Part shown: piece by piece, positions 25,648 to 36,400 of the stretch
How positions within the stretch are numbered: position 1 is the stretch's first letter
Layout: each line of letters starts with the position of its first letter
Origin: Kaistella antarctica
Lineage (GTDB): Bacteria > Bacteroidota > Bacteroidia > Flavobacteriales > Weeksellaceae
Length of the DNA stretch: 64,000 nt
Direction: 5' to 3'
Assembly (NCBI RefSeq): GCF_900109615.1
Contig: NZ_FOIX01000004.1
Coordinates: forward strand, 434,001-498,000
Notes under the pieces: generated by a model
What the model was told of the DNA's origin: nothing
Seen by the model: only the letters and a program-made list of their open reading frames with translations
Database searches by the model: none
Translations under genes and position numbers: made by a program

Positions 25648-26490
25648 ATGAAAACAAAACTTATCTTTTTTTTACTCCTAATTTTTAGCATCTCAAATTC
25701 TCAAATCATTTCTGGTAGAATTATTTCGAGTGAAGGTAATCAAGCGATTCCCTATGCAAGAATCGGAGTTATAGGCCAAAATATCGGTGAAGTTTCAAAT
25801 GAAACTGGTCATTTTAAAATTGATTTGACAACGATTGATAAAACTAAAAAAATAACGGTACAGTTGGGAGGATTTACTTCTTATGAACAGAATATCAAAG
25901 ATTTCATTAGTTCTAACGATCATACTATTGTAATGAAAGAAAAGGTTTCTGAAATCGCTGAAGTGATCATCAATCCAAAAAAGTATGAAAACAAAAATTT
26001 AGGTGTCAATTCAAAAAAGATGTATTACGGCTTTGGCTCCAACGGAATTACTGCAAATAAATATAGAGAATTCGCAATTCCATTCTCTAATAAAAAGAAA
26101 TTAAAAATAGAAAAAATAAAAATTAACATTGCTGAATTTGAAACTGATCAACCTATCATTTTAAATTTTAATATTTACTCAAATAAAAATAAACAGCCGG
26201 GCGAATCAATTTTAGTAGAAAACCTAACTGCGGAATTGACAAAAGATAAAATTGTAGATGGAACATTTACTTTTGATTTAAAAGACAAATCAATTTGGGT
26301 CGATAAAGAAGATTTTTATGTTTCGGTACAAGTCATGAGTGGGTTCAAAGGTCGTTTTGGATTTAATGCTGCATTACTGAAAACAGTTTTTGAAAGATCT
26401 TTTTATAATAATTGGGAAAAAGTCTCAATTGGAAGTCCAGCAATTAACATTGATGTGAAAATTGAAAGAGAAAAACGTAGTAAGACATAG
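25648..26490 (+). CDS. Cassette 14: secreted protein with carboxypeptidase regulatory-like domain
   Basis: The 280-residue protein has a signal peptide (MKTKLIFFLLLIFSISNSQ), then a CarboxypepD_reg-like beta-sandwich (SGRIISSEGNQAIPYARIGV to DHTIVMKE, about residues 20-100), known from the N-termini of TonB-dependent receptors and related surface proteins. The remainder is a beta-rich domain of unknown type with VDKEDFYVSVQV. I chose the ATG at 25648; the in-frame TTG at 25630 is less likely as it has no signal-peptide logic. The stop lies inside the degenerate site 14. Confidence 0.82.
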   Translation: MKTKLIFFLLLIFSISNSQIISGRIISSEGNQAIPYARIGVIGQNIGEVSNETGHFKIDLTTIDKTKKITVQLGGFTSYEQNIKDFISSNDHTIVMKEKVSEIAEVIINPKKYENKNLGVNSKKMYYGFGSNGITANKYREFAIPFSNKKKLKIEKIKINIAEFETDQPIILNFNIYSNKNKQPGESILVENLTAELTKDKIVDGTFTFDLKDKSIWVDKEDFYVSVQVMSGFKGRFGFNAALLKTVFERSFYNNWEKVSIGSPAINIDVKIEREKRSKT

Positions 26491-26598
26491 TATTTCTATT
26501 AGCGGGTCTGAAGTTTCTATTGTTAAGATTTAGCCTATCGATTCTACTTCCAAAACTCATTAATAAAAAGTCCCACCAAAATAATTACAAAGACGCTA
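26482..26598 (+). repeat. Array site 14 (degenerate)
   Basis: The left arm TAGTATTTCTATTAGCGGG is intact but the AAC is lost. The right half (TCCCACCAAAATAATTAC, then GCT at 26595-26597 in place of GTT) has decayed and the central TTATATTTAC segment is missing. Confidence 0.65.
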
Positions 26599-26658
26599 AT
26601 GGTTACTTTAAAACAATATCATTCTAATAGTGGGATAACAGATAACATTGAAATAATC

Positions 26659-27057
26659 ATGGAGATTACATACAATTTTCAAGTTACTCCTACTGTAGAA
26701 CAAATAATTGAACTTTATCAAAATTCAGGATTGCCTCGTCCCATAACAGATAAAGCCAGGATTCAAAAAATATATGATCATTCAATCCTCATTGTTACCG
26801 CTTGGCACGATGACAGATTGGTTGGCATTTCGCGTTCTATTACAGACTGGGCTTGGAGTTGTTATCTGGCAGATTTAGCCATTCACACCGACTATCAAAA
26901 ATTTGGAATTGGTAAAAAATTGGTGCAATTAACTAAGGAAAAAGTGGGCGAAGAGACTATGGTTTTATTGCTTTCAGTGCCAACCGCAATGGATTATTAT
27001 CCTAAAATTGGATTTACAAAAGAAGATAGAGCATTTACAATACTTAGAGAAAAGTAG
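26659..27057 (+). CDS. Cassette 15: GNAT family N-acetyltransferase
   Basis: This 132-residue protein has the GNAT fold: LVGISRSITDWAWSCYLADLAIHTDYQKFGIGKKLVQLTKE (from about residue 55), with the acetyl-CoA binding QKFGIGKKL in motif A, and a C-terminal AMDYYPKIGFTK typical of small aminoglycoside-type or YhbS-like GNATs. The upstream ATG at 26599 would add 20 residues that read through the end of site 14; I prefer the ATG at 26659. The substrate is unknown. Confidence 0.88.
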   Translation: MEITYNFQVTPTVEQIIELYQNSGLPRPITDKARIQKIYDHSILIVTAWHDDRLVGISRSITDWAWSCYLADLAIHTDYQKFGIGKKLVQLTKEKVGEETMVLLLSVPTAMDYYPKIGFTKEDRAFTILREK

Positions 27058-27151
27058 AAGCAGCGTTTTTGAAGTAAAAAATAATAGGAGAACAAAGATT
27101 AAATTTAAAAATTTCGCAAAGAATCTAAACCAACTGGGATAAACAGTAACC

Positions 27152-27282
27152 AACTCCTAACGGGAATTTCTACAAGCTGAAAAGAGTTTATAATGGAAAA
27201 TATTTTAGATGCTTCGCTATCTTAGCAAGTAGAAAGATTTGACTTTTTCAGCACACCTGCAGAAATACCTGACGATGAGGAA
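27152..27282 (+). repeat. Array site 15 (diverged)
   Basis: TAAC (27158-27161) is followed by GGGAATTTCTACAAG, and CACCTGCAGAAATACC (27253-27268) precedes CGATG, where GTT is expected. The spacing (118 bp) and arm pairing match other sites, but drift is strong. Confidence 0.5.
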
Positions 27283-27305
27283 TTATTGTACAAAACCACC
27301 TCAAA

Positions 27306-27947
27306 ATGGATCGATACAAAGAAACATTTGAAACTTGGAACAAAGTGGCTTCCTTATATCAAAACAAGTTTATGAACTTAGACTTGTATAATGAAACTTA
27401 TGATTTTATTTGTAACGCAATCACTAAAGAAAAAGCGAAAATTTTAGAGATTGGGTGTGGTCCTGGAAATATTGCAAAATATATTTTATCGCGCAGACCC
27501 GAATTTGATCTATTCGGAATTGACATTGCACCCAATATGATTGAGCTTGCAAAAATAAATAATCCGACCGCAAGTTTCGCAGTAATGGACTGTCGAGCAA
27601 TTGACCGTATTAAAACAAAATTTGATGCAATAGTTTGTGGGTTCTGTTTGCCTTATCTATCGCAGACTGGCAGCCAAAAACTCATTACCGATAGCTACCA
27701 TTTACTGAATGAAAGTGGCCTGATTTATATAAGTTTTGTTGAAGGTGATCCCAGAAAATCTGGTTTTCAAATTAGTAGCAGTGGGGACAGAAGCTATTTC
27801 TATTTTCATGATCTAGATGACTTGAAAACACAACTGATGAAAAATAAATTAGAAGTAATAAAAATTTTTAAAGTGGAGTTTAAAAAGACCGAAATTGAAA
27901 TTGAAACGCACACCATCGTTATAGGAAAGAAAAGAACGACCTCATAA
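27306..27947 (+). CDS. Class I SAM-dependent methyltransferase
   Basis: The 213-residue enzyme has the SAM-binding motif ILEIGCGPGNIAKYIL (about residues 47-62), acidic loop LFGIDIAPNMIELAK (about 70-84) and motif II/III FAVMDCRAIDRIKTKFDAIVC. It belongs to the Methyltransf_25/11 type; the substrate is not readable. It follows site 15, so it may be the last cassette. No site is found after it; a hairpin terminator lies at 27947-27982. Confidence 0.92.
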   Translation: MDRYKETFETWNKVASLYQNKFMNLDLYNETYDFICNAITKEKAKILEIGCGPGNIAKYILSRRPEFDLFGIDIAPNMIELAKINNPTASFAVMDCRAIDRIKTKFDAIVCGFCLPYLSQTGSQKLITDSYHLLNESGLIYISFVEGDPRKSGFQISSSGDRSYFYFHDLDDLKTQLMKNKLEVIKIFKVEFKKTEIEIETHTIVIGKKRTTS

Positions 27948-27982
27948 TACAAATCCCGACTCATAAGAATCGGGATTTGTAT
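27947..27982. terminator. Hairpin between converging genes
   Basis: ATACAAATCCCGA pairs perfectly with TCGGGATTTGTAT over 13 bp. It separates the methyltransferase gene from the opposite-strand DUF427 gene. Confidence 0.7.
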
Positions 27983-28004
27983 TAGATAAAGTAATCCATC
28001 TGTA

Positions 28005-28286
28005 TCAGTCTGTAATCTGAACCCCTTTCCAGAAAGCGACGTGGTTTTTGATATTGTCCGCAGCGTCTTTTGGACTGGGATAAAACCAGGCGGCATTTTC
28101 ATTCTTCTTACCATCAACCTCAATATTGCAATAGGAGGCTTGCCCTTTCCAGGGACAAGAGGTGTGGTGATTGGTGAGTATCAAATAGTCTTTGTTAATA
28201 CTGTTTTCGGGAAAGTAATGGTTGCTTTCTACGACCACCGTGTTATTACTTTCTGCGATTGTTTGTCCGTTCCAAATTGCTTTCAT
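28005..28286 (-). CDS. DUF427 domain-containing protein
   Basis: The 93-residue protein is a complete DUF427 domain: MKAIWNGQTIAESNNTVVVE at the start, YFPENSI and the conserved CPWKGQASYCNIEVDG (about residues 43-58), then AAWFYPSPK. The family is a small beta fold of unknown function found in many bacteria and fungi. It is monocistronic and converges on the methyltransferase. Confidence 0.94.
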   Translation of the reverse strand: MKAIWNGQTIAESNNTVVVESNHYFPENSINKDYLILTNHHTSCPWKGQASYCNIEVDGKKNENAAWFYPSPKDAADNIKNHVAFWKGVQITD

Positions 28287-28470
28287 ATCTGTTGATTTTA
28301 ATTGAGATTAAAGATAGATATTTTTATAACCGTTGGTTTGAAAACACAACTGAAATTATCAATCATCATCTATCATTAATCGTTGATGAATGATGAATGA
28401 TGAATGATGGATGATCATTAAAAATGATTTGGCAGTTTAGGTTTTAGTTTTTTAAGTTAGAAAAAGATGG

Positions 28471-28560
28471 TGAACCTAGCCGTGATGGGAGCGGCATCCT
28501 TCTTTTTCTCGTCGCTAGACGAGATAAAAAAGATAAAGCGGACAGCGCGTACGGTGGTCT
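28471..28560 (+). repeat. Dispersed foldback element, copy B
   Basis: ACCTAGCCGTGATGGGAGCG and GCATCCTTCTTTTT are followed by CTCGTC-GCTA-GACGAG, a perfect hairpin top, then ATAAAAAAGATAAAGCGGAC. It is the same element as 10681-10775 on the other strand. GATGAATGAT is repeated just before it (28384-28410). The 28287-28697 gap contains no gene. Confidence 0.7.
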
Positions 28561-28603
28561 GAGATTGCTGAAATGGTGAAGCTTCTAATTTTACACGTTA
28601 AAG

Positions 28604-28638
28604 AAAATCCCGATTCAAATAAATGAATCGGGATTTTT
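28604..28638. terminator. Terminator-like hairpin
   Basis: AAAATCCCGATTC pairs with GAATCGGGATTTT with a T run after it. It may end transcription of RNA across copy B of the foldback element. Confidence 0.65.
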
Positions 28639-28649
28639 GTATTGATAAA

Positions 28650-28680
28650 ACTTTGTCAAAGATTTGAACTTTGACAAAGT
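28650..28680. repeat. Dispersed palindrome ACTTTGTCAAAG, copy 3, likely terminator of rpoBC-DUF3467
   Basis: ACTTTGTCAAAG and CTTTGACAAAGT flank a 7-bp loop, 17 bp after the DUF3467 stop codon. On the minus strand it is followed by TTTTAT, so it could end the rpoBC transcript. Confidence 0.75.
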
Positions 28681-28697
28681 AAAAAACGAGTTGCTAA

Positions 28698-29021
28698 TTA
28701 AGCTTGTACGTTATTTTGACCTACTACAAATGGTTCCATTTCTTTGATTTCGCCGAATTGTTGTTCGTAGTTGGTGATGTTTTGTTGCAATGCAGCCATT
28801 ACTCTTTTCGCGTGAAGAGGAGCAAGAATTACTCTTGATCTTACGTTCGCTTGCTGAACTCCTGGCATCATTTGGATAAAATCCACAACGAATTCTGAAG
28901 GGGAATGGTTTACTAAAGCTAAGTTACAGTAAACTCCGCCCGCAACCATTTCACTTAATTGAATGTTGATGTTGTTTGGATCTTGATTTTGATTTTGGTT
29001 TTGGTTCTGATTGTTGTCCAT
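28698..29021 (-). CDS. DUF3467 domain-containing protein
   Basis: This 107-residue cytoplasmic protein starts with a Gln/Asn-rich tract and then the DUF3467 domain (INIQLSEMVAGGVYCNLALV to FGEIKE). In Bacteroidota it commonly follows rpoC, as here, 87 bp after it, so it is probably part of the rpoBC transcript. Its function is unknown to me. Confidence 0.92.
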   Translation of the reverse strand: MDNNQNQNQNQNQDPNNINIQLSEMVAGGVYCNLALVNHSPSEFVVDFIQMMPGVQQANVRSRVILAPLHAKRVMAALQQNITNYEQQFGEIKEMEPFVVGQNNVQA

Positions 29022-29108
29022 TTTAAATTTTGGATTTTTAAGTTAAAAATTATAGACTACGAATATAAATTAATTAAAAGTTAAATCCGTAATCTACAAT
29101 CAAATTAT

Positions 29109-32100
29109 TTAGTTGATATCTTCGAATTCTTTTTTAGAACCGACGATGATATTCTGATAGTCTTTCAGACCCGTTCCGGCAGGTATTCTGTGTCCTACAA
29201 TTACGTTTTCTTTCAGACCGCTCAAGTAATCTACTTTTCCTGAAACCGCTGCCTCGTTCAATACTTTCGTCGTTTCCTGGAAAGATGCTGCAGACATGAA
29301 TGATTTGGTTTGTAGCGCTGCTCTGGTAATACCTTGCAACACCGGTGTTGCGGTTGCAGATAAAGCTTCGCGAACTTCTACTAACGCTAAATCTTCACGT
29401 TTCAGTTTAGAATTTTCGTCTCTAAGATCTTTGGTCGTAATCATTTGACCAGGTTTGAAATCTTTCGAATCTCCAGCTTCTACAACTACTTTCAGACCGA
29501 ACACTCTGTTGTTTTCTAATAAGAAATCACCTTTGTGTTCTAGAGCACCTTCTAAGAAATGAGTATCTCCACCATCCACAATTGAAACTTTGGTCATCAT
29601 CTGACGAACAATAATTTCGAAGTGTTTGTCATCGATTTTCACCCCTTGCAAACGATATACTTCCTGAATTTCATTAACCAAATATTCCTGTACGGCAGTT
29701 GGTCCTTTAATTTTCAAGATATCATCTGGTGTGGTAGATCCGTTTGATAACGGTGATCCAGCTCTAACGAAGTCATTTTCCTGAACCAAAATCTGGTTGG
29801 ATAATTTCACCAAATATTTAGTGATTTCTCCAGTTTTTGCTTCAACGATTAACTCACGGTTTCCTCTTTTGATTTTTCCGTAAGATACTACTCCATCGAT
29901 TTCTGTTACTACCGCTGGGTTGGAAGGATTTCTCGCTTCGAACAATTCAGTAACTCTTGGTAGACCCCCTGTAATATCTCCAGATTTTGCAGATTTACGT
30001 GGGATCTTAATCATTACTTTACCAGACTTAATTTTCTCACCATCGTTTACCATGATGTGTGCTCCTACCGGTAAGTTATAAGCTTTTTGTTCTACTCCTT
30101 TAGAATCCACAACTTTCAAGGTTGGTACGGCTTTCTTGTTTCTAGATTCAGAAATTACTTTCTCCTCGAAACCAGTCTGCTCATCAATCTCCAATGAGAA
30201 TGAAACCCCTTGGATAATGTCTTCATACTCAATCTTACCTGCAGATTCAGCGATGATTACCGCATTATACGGATCCCACTTACAGATTAGATCTCCTTTC
30301 ATTACTTTATCACCTGGCTTAACAGTTAATTCAGAACCATAAGGAATATTGGCAACCATCAATGGTGTTCTCGCAGCATTATCTGCTACCAAACGGAATT
30401 CCGTAGAACGGGAAACCACGATTTCTGCTTTTTTACCTGCTTCGTTTTCTGAAGTTACGGTTCTAATCTCATCCATTTCTACGATACCATCACGTCTAGC
30501 AATGATCGATGGAGTTTCTGAGATATTACTTGCAGTTCCCCCCTGGTGGAAAGTTCTCAATGTTAACTGAGTTCCTGGCTCACCAATAGATTGTGCTGCA
30601 ATTACTCCAACAGCTTCACCCATATGAATAGGTTTACCAGTTGCTAAGTTACGACCGTAACATGCGGCACAGATTCCTTTTTTCGCTTCACAAGTCAGTG
30701 GAGAACGAACTTCTACGCTATCAATACCAGCTGCTTCAATGGTTTTTGCTAAAGCTTCGTCAATTAATTGATCTGCTTCTACAATTACCTCATCGGTTTC
30801 TGGATCGTAAACGTTATGTAAAGAAACTCTACCTAAGACTCTTTCAGAAATACGTTCAACGATCTCATCATTTTTCTTTAGTGGTGTAATTTCTGTTCCT
30901 CTTAAAGTTCCACAGTCGTTTTCAGTGATGATCACATCTTGTGCAACGTCAACCAATCTTCTGGTCAAGTAACCAGCATCGGCAGTTTTCAATGCGGTAT
31001 CCGCAAGACCTTTACGAGCACCGTGAGTAGAGATAAAGTATTCTAAAATAGATAGACCTTCTTTAAAGTTCGCTACAATCGGGTTTTCAATAATTTCCGC
31101 TCCCGAAGAACCGGCTTTTTGTGGTTTTGCCATCAATCCCCTCATTCCTGAAAGCTGACGGATTTGTTCTTTCGAACCCCTTGCTCCAGAATCAAGCATC
31201 ATGTAAACAGAGTTGAACCCACCTTGATCGGTTTTCATTCTGCTCATAATCATCTCGGTTAATCCAGCGTTGGTATTCGTCCAAACGTCAATTACCTGGT
31301 TATATCTTTCTGTATCGGTGATTAATCCCATGTTATAGTTAGCCTTGATCTCATCTACTGTTTCAACAGCCGTTGCAATCATGTCTTTCTTTTCAGCAGG
31401 AATTACGATATCACCTAAACTAAACGAAAGTCCTCCACGGAAGGCGTGAGAGTAACCTAAGTCTTTCATATCATCTAAGAATTCAACCGTTGTTGGGAAG
31501 TCGGTGTCTGCTAAGATTCTACCAATCACATTTCGCAATGATTTCTTGGTTAAAAGCTCATTAACAAATCCTACTCCTTCTGGAACGATTTGGTTGAATA
31601 GTACTCTACCAACAGTTGTATCAACTAATCGGGTTACCAATTCACCATCTTCTTTCATCGGAACTCTACATCTTACTTTTGCATTCAAAGAAACTTTCTC
31701 TTCTGCATAAGCAATTTCTACTTCTTCCGCTGAATAGAAAGCAAGACCTTCACCTTGAACTTTCATATCGTCAGTTGACGCTAATTCTTTGGTCATATAA
31801 TAAAGACCCAAAACCATATCCTGAGAAGGTACTGTAATCGGAGAACCATTTGCAGGGTTCAAGATATTCTGAGAACCTAACATTAGAAGTTGTGCTTCTA
31901 AGATAGCTTCAGGTCCTAACGGTAAATGCACGGCCATCTGGTCACCATCGAAATCGGCATTAAATGCTGTTGTACACAATGGGTGAAGTTGAATTGCTTT
32001 TCCTTCAATCATTTTTGGTTGGAACGCCTGAATACCTAATCTGTGAAGCGTAGGTGCTCTGTTCAAAAGAACTGGGTGTCCTTTGATGATTCCTTCCAAG

Positions 32101-33374
32101 ATGTCATAAACAACTGGCTCTTTTCTATCGATGATTCTTTTGGCAGATTTCACTGTTTTTACAATTCCTCTTTCAATCAGTTTTCTGATGATAAACGGTT
32201 TGTAAAGCTCAGCTGCCATATCTTTTGGAATCCCACATTCGTGCAATTTCAAGTTTGGACCTACGACAATTACGGAACGGGCAGAATAATCCACACGTTT
32301 CCCCAGTAAGTTTTGACGGAAACGACCTTGTTTACCTTTCAATGAATCAGAAAGTGATTTCAATGGTCTGTTAGATTCCGACTTAACAGCAGAAGATTTT
32401 CTAGTGTTATCGAATAATGAATCTACAGATTCCTGTAACATTCTTTTCTCGTTTCTAAGGATTACTTCAGGAGCTTTAATTTCCAAAAGTCTCTTCAAAC
32501 GATTATTTCTAATGATCACTCTACGGTAAAGGTCATTTAAATCTGAAGTCGCAAAACGACCACCATCCAATGGAACCAACGGTCTCAATTCTGGTGGAAT
32601 TACAGGAAGCACTCTCATGATCATCCATTCTGGACGGTTGATCATTCTTGTGTTTGCTCCTCTGATCGCTTCAACAACATTCAGTCTTTTTAAAGCCTCA
32701 GTTCTTCTTTGTTTAGAAGATTCGTTGTGCGCTTTGTGACGCAAGTCGAATGATAAAGTATCTAAATCAATTCTACTCAATAACTGCTCAACCGCTTCAG
32801 CACCCATCTTAGCGATGAATTTGTTCGGATCAGCATCATCAAGATATTGGTTATCAGCAGGAAGCGTTTCTAGAATGTCTAGGTATTCTTCTTCTGTTAA
32901 AAACTCTTTATCTTCGAAATCAGCACCATCAGCTTTTTTAGCAATCCCTTGTTGAATCACGACATATCTTTCATAATAAATGATCATGTCGAGTTTCTTG
33001 GAAGGCAATCCTAACATGTAACCAATTTTGTTCGGTAGGGAACGGAAGTACCAAATGTGCGCAACAGGAACAACCAGACCAATATGTCCGATTCTTTCTC
33101 TACGTACTTTTTTCTCGGTAACCTCTACTCCACAACGGTCACAAACGATTCCTTTGTATCGGATTCTTTTGTATTTCCCACACGCACATTCGTAATCCTT
33201 CACAGGACCGAAAATCTTCTCGCAGAAAAGACCATCTCTTTCCGGCTTGTGCGTACGGTAGTTTATTGTTTCGGGCTTTAAAACCTCACCTCTTGAATCT
33301 TGTAAAATAGATTCCGGTGAAGAAAGTCCAATCGTAATTTTAGTAAAATTACTTGTTTTATTTTTGTTTGACAT
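29109..33374 (-). CDS. rpoC: DNA-directed RNA polymerase subunit beta'
   Basis: This is the 1421-residue beta' subunit of RNA polymerase. It has the N-terminal zinc site [20 protein letters not shown] (about residues 64-83), the catalytic magnesium motif [12 protein letters not shown], the bridge-helix/trigger-loop region with [19 protein letters not shown], and the second zinc-binding cysteines in [19 protein letters not shown]. Length is normal for the group. It lies 82 bp after rpoB. Confidence 0.99.
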   Translation of the reverse strand: MSNKNKTSNFTKITIGLSSPESILQDSRGEVLKPETINYRTHKPERDGLFCEKIFGPVKDYECACGKYKRIRYKGIVCDRCGVEVTEKKVRRERIGHIGLVVPVAHIWYFRSLPNKIGYMLGLPSKKLDMIIYYERYVVIQQGIAKKADGADFEDKEFLTEEEYLDILETLPADNQYLDDADPNKFIAKMGAEAVEQLLSRIDLDTLSFDLRHKAHNESSKQRRTEALKRLNVVEAIRGANTRMINRPEWMIMRVLPVIPPELRPLVPLDGGRFATSDLNDLYRRVIIRNNRLKRLLEIKAPEVILRNEKRMLQESVDSLFDNTRKSSAVKSESNRPLKSLSDSLKGKQGRFRQNLLGKRVDYSARSVIVVGPNLKLHECGIPKDMAAELYKPFIIRKLIERGIVKTVKSAKRIIDRKEPVVYDILEGIIKGHPVLLNRAPTLHRLGIQAFQPKMIEGKAIQLHPLCTTAFNADFDGDQMAVHLPLGPEAILEAQLLMLGSQNILNPANGSPITVPSQDMVLGLYYMTKELASTDDMKVQGEGLAFYSAEEVEIAYAEEKVSLNAKVRCRVPMKEDGELVTRLVDTTVGRVLFNQIVPEGVGFVNELLTKKSLRNVIGRILADTDFPTTVEFLDDMKDLGYSHAFRGGLSFSLGDIVIPAEKKDMIATAVETVDEIKANYNMGLITDTERYNQVIDVWTNTNAGLTEMIMSRMKTDQGGFNSVYMMLDSGARGSKEQIRQLSGMRGLMAKPQKAGSSGAEIIENPIVANFKEGLSILEYFISTHGARKGLADTALKTADAGYLTRRLVDVAQDVIITENDCGTLRGTEITPLKKNDEIVERISERVLGRVSLHNVYDPETDEVIVEADQLIDEALAKTIEAAGIDSVEVRSPLTCEAKKGICAACYGRNLATGKPIHMGEAVGVIAAQSIGEPGTQLTLRTFHQGGTASNISETPSIIARRDGIVEMDEIRTVTSENEAGKKAEIVVSRSTEFRLVADNAARTPLMVANIPYGSELTVKPGDKVMKGDLICKWDPYNAVIIAESAGKIEYEDIIQGVSFSLEIDEQTGFEEKVISESRNKKAVPTLKVVDSKGVEQKAYNLPVGAHIMVNDGEKIKSGKVMIKIPRKSAKSGDITGGLPRVTELFEARNPSNPAVVTEIDGVVSYGKIKRGNRELIVEAKTGEITKYLVKLSNQILVQENDFVRAGSPLSNGSTTPDDILKIKGPTAVQEYLVNEIQEVYRLQGVKIDDKHFEIIVRQMMTKVSIVDGGDTHFLEGALEHKGDFLLENNRVFGLKVVVEAGDSKDFKPGQMITTKDLRDENSKLKREDLALVEVREALSATATPVLQGITRAALQTKSFMSAASFQETTKVLNEAAVSGKVDYLSGLKENVIVGHRIPAGTGLKDYQNIIVGSKKEFEDIN

Positions 33375-33456
33375 CTGTTAGATTTTAATTTAGATTTTAG
33401 ATTTTAAGTGAATGCATTGAATATTTCTATTCAAAAAGTATCAATAAAATTTAAAA

Positions 33457-36400
33457 TTATTCTTCCAGTCTTACATCTAGACCAAGTCCTTTCAACTCAT
33501 GAAGTAATACGTTGAAAGATTCTGGAATACCTGGTTCAGGCATTGCTTCTCCTTTCGCAATCGCTTCGTAAGTTTTTGCTCTACCAATCACGTCATCAGA
33601 CTTCACCGTCAAGATTTCTCTAAGGATATTCGAAGCACCAAATGCTTCTAGTGCCCAAACCTCCATCTCACCGAATCTTTGTCCACCAAACTGCGCTTTA
33701 CCACCTAATGGCTGTTGCGTAATCAATGAATAAGGTCCGATTGAACGTGCGTGCATTTTGTCGTCTACCATGTGACCAAGTTTCAACATGTAAATAATTC
33801 CAACCGTTGCTGGCTGTGCGAATTTTTCACCTGTTCCACCGTCATATAAGTAAGTGCTACCATATTTTGGTAAACCTGCTTGCTCTGTATATTCTGTAAT
33901 CTGCTCTAAACTTGCACCGTCGAAAATTGGAGTTGCAAATTTCAACCCTAATTTTTGTCCAGCCCAACCAAGAACGGTTTCATAGATCTGACCGATGTTC
34001 ATACGAGAAGGTACACCAAGTGGATTCAATACGATATCTACTGGAGTTCCATCTTCTAGGAATGGCATGTCTTCTTCACGTACGATTCTCGATACAATAC
34101 CTTTGTTACCGTGACGTCCCGCCATTTTATCACCTACGTTTAGTTTACGTTTTTTCGCAACATAAACTTTCGCTAATTTGATGATACCTGCAGGAAGTTC
34201 GTCTCCAATTGAGATGGCAAATTTCTCACGGTTTTTAACACCGTTCATGTCGTTGTACTTGATTTTGTAATTGTGAATTAATTGTTTAACCAATTCGTTA
34301 CGTTCAGCATCAACCGTCCAGTCTGCACCGCTTACGTTTACATAATCTTCAACTGATTGAAGAAGTTTGGTTGTAAACTTCACGCTTTTCCCGATAATCT
34401 CTTCAGCTAAATCGTTATTAACTCCCTGCGAAGTTTTACCGTTTACTAAAGTTCCTAATTTTTCAAGAAGTGTTCCTCTTAAGTCATCGAATTTCGCTTT
34501 ATACGTGTTTTCGATTTCCTCCAATTTCAATTTCTCTTCAGATCTTTTCTTTTTGTCTTTGATATTTCTTGAGAATAACTTCTTGTTAATAACAACTCCT
34601 CTTAATGAAGAATCTGCTTTTAACGAAGCATCTTTTACATCTCCAGCTTTGTCACCGAAGATTGCTCTCAATAATTTCTCTTCCGGCGTTGGATCTGATT
34701 CTCCTTTTGGAGTAATTTTTCCAATCATGATATCACCAGGCTTCACATCAGCACCGATTCTAATCATACCGTTTTCGTCTAGGTCTTTAGTTGCTTCTTC
34801 AGAAATGTTAGGAATATCTGCGGTCAATTCTTCCATACCTAATTTGGTATCACGAACTTCAAGCGTATATTCATCCACGTGAATTGAAGTAAACCAGTCC
34901 TCACGAACTACTTTTTCATTAATTACAATTGCATCCTCAAAATTGTACCCTTTCCATGGCATAAATGCTACAGTAAGGTTTCTACCGATGGCTAATTCTC
35001 CATTTTCAGTCGCATAACCGTCGCAAAGAACCTGACCAAATTCTACTTTGTCACCTACTCTTACGTTTGGTCTTAAAGTAATGGTCGTACTCTGGTTGGT
35101 TTTACGGAATTTGGTTAATTTATATGATTTGGTTCCTGAATCGAAAGACACCAAGTTTTGGTCGTCTGTTCTGTCATATTTAATGGTGATTTTATCAGCA
35201 TCAACATATTCTACGATTCCTGTTCCTTCAGCATTGATCAAAACTCTTGAGTCAGAAGCAACTTGTTTTTCTAAACCTGTTCCTACAATCGGAGCTTCTG
35301 GTTTCAATAATGGAACTGCCTGACGCATCATATTCGATCCCATCAACGCTCTGTTCGCATCATCATGCTCCAAGAAAGGAATTAATGACGCAGAAATACC
35401 AGAAATCTGGTTTGGTGCAACATCAATTAAATCAACTTGTTTTGGTTCAACTACAGGATAATCACCGTCTAAACGAGCAATAACTCTTTCAGTAAGAATT
35501 GTCCCATCTTCTTTCATTTCGATATTTGCCTGAGCAATCGTTCTGTCTTCTTCATCTTCAGCATTCAAATAAATTTGAGCACCTTTTAAGTCAACTTTAC
35601 CGTTCTCTACTTTTCTATATGGAGTTTCGATGAAACCTAGCGTATTTATTTTCGCATAAATACCTAAAGATGAAATCAAACCAATGTTTGGTCCCTCTGG
35701 AGTTTCAATCGGACAAATACGACCGTAGTGAGTATGGTGAACGTCACGTACCTCAAATCCTGCTCTCTCTCTTGAAAGTCCACCAGGTCCTAGGGCAGAA
35801 AGTCTACGCTTGTGCGTGATTTCTGAGAGTGGATTGGTTTGATCCATGAACTGAGACAACTGGTTGGTTCCGAAGAACGAGTTGATTACTGAGGTTAAAG
35901 TTTTCGCGTTAACCAAGTCAATCGGAGTAAAGATCTCGTTATCTCTAACGTTCATTCTCTCACGGATTGTTCTGGCGATTCTCGAAAGACCTACTCCGAA
36001 CTGCCCTGATAATTGCTCACCAACAGTTTTAATACGTCTGTTTGATAAGTGATCAATATCATCAACTTCAGTTTTAGAGTTGACCAATTGAATCAAATGT
36101 CTTACGATCGCAATGATATCATCTTTGGTTAAAACTTCAGTTTTTTCAGGAATATTTAATCCTAATTTTTTGTTCAATCGGTAACGACCAACTTCTCCTA
36201 ATGAATAACGTTGCTCCGAGAAGAATAATTTTTCAATAATTCCACGTGCAGTTTCTTCATCGGGCGGATCTGCGTTACGCAACTGACGATAAATATATTC
36301 CACCGCTTCTTTTTCAGAGTTGGTTGGATCTTTTTGTAAAGTGTTTTGGATAATTGAAAATTCATGAGAATTTTCTTTGTGAATCAAAATAGATTTCACA

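Larger units (their letters stand above)
15571..27276 (+). mobile_element. Integron-like array of about 16 gene cassettes without a visible integrase
   Basis: Fifteen sites of 113-125 bp (left AAC to right GTT) separate single-gene units, all transcribed left to right. Site arms form long imperfect hairpins of at least three sequence subtypes (GTATTT...AAATACCCAACC; AAGCCACAAA; GTATATAATTA). In most units the sequence after the GTT is complementary to the sequence before the next AAC, for example GTTATCTGCAATGTC with GACACAGCAGATAAC (13 of 15 positions). This is what circular cassettes inserted at GTT would give. Classical attC boxes (RYYYAAC/GTTRRRY) are not matched strictly, so this is either a divergent integron array lacking its integrase or a separate system. 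Confidence 0.6.

Noticed and set aside
15571-27276. A classical integron with its intI gene
   Set aside because: No integrase gene lies in the window and the boundary boxes do not fit RYYYAAC/GTTRRRY strictly; the only tyrosine recombinase (54523-55419) is a housekeeping Xer, 27 kb away.
16166-27282. CRISPR array
   Set aside because: Repeats are over 110 bp with gene-sized gaps; no short spacers and no cas genes.
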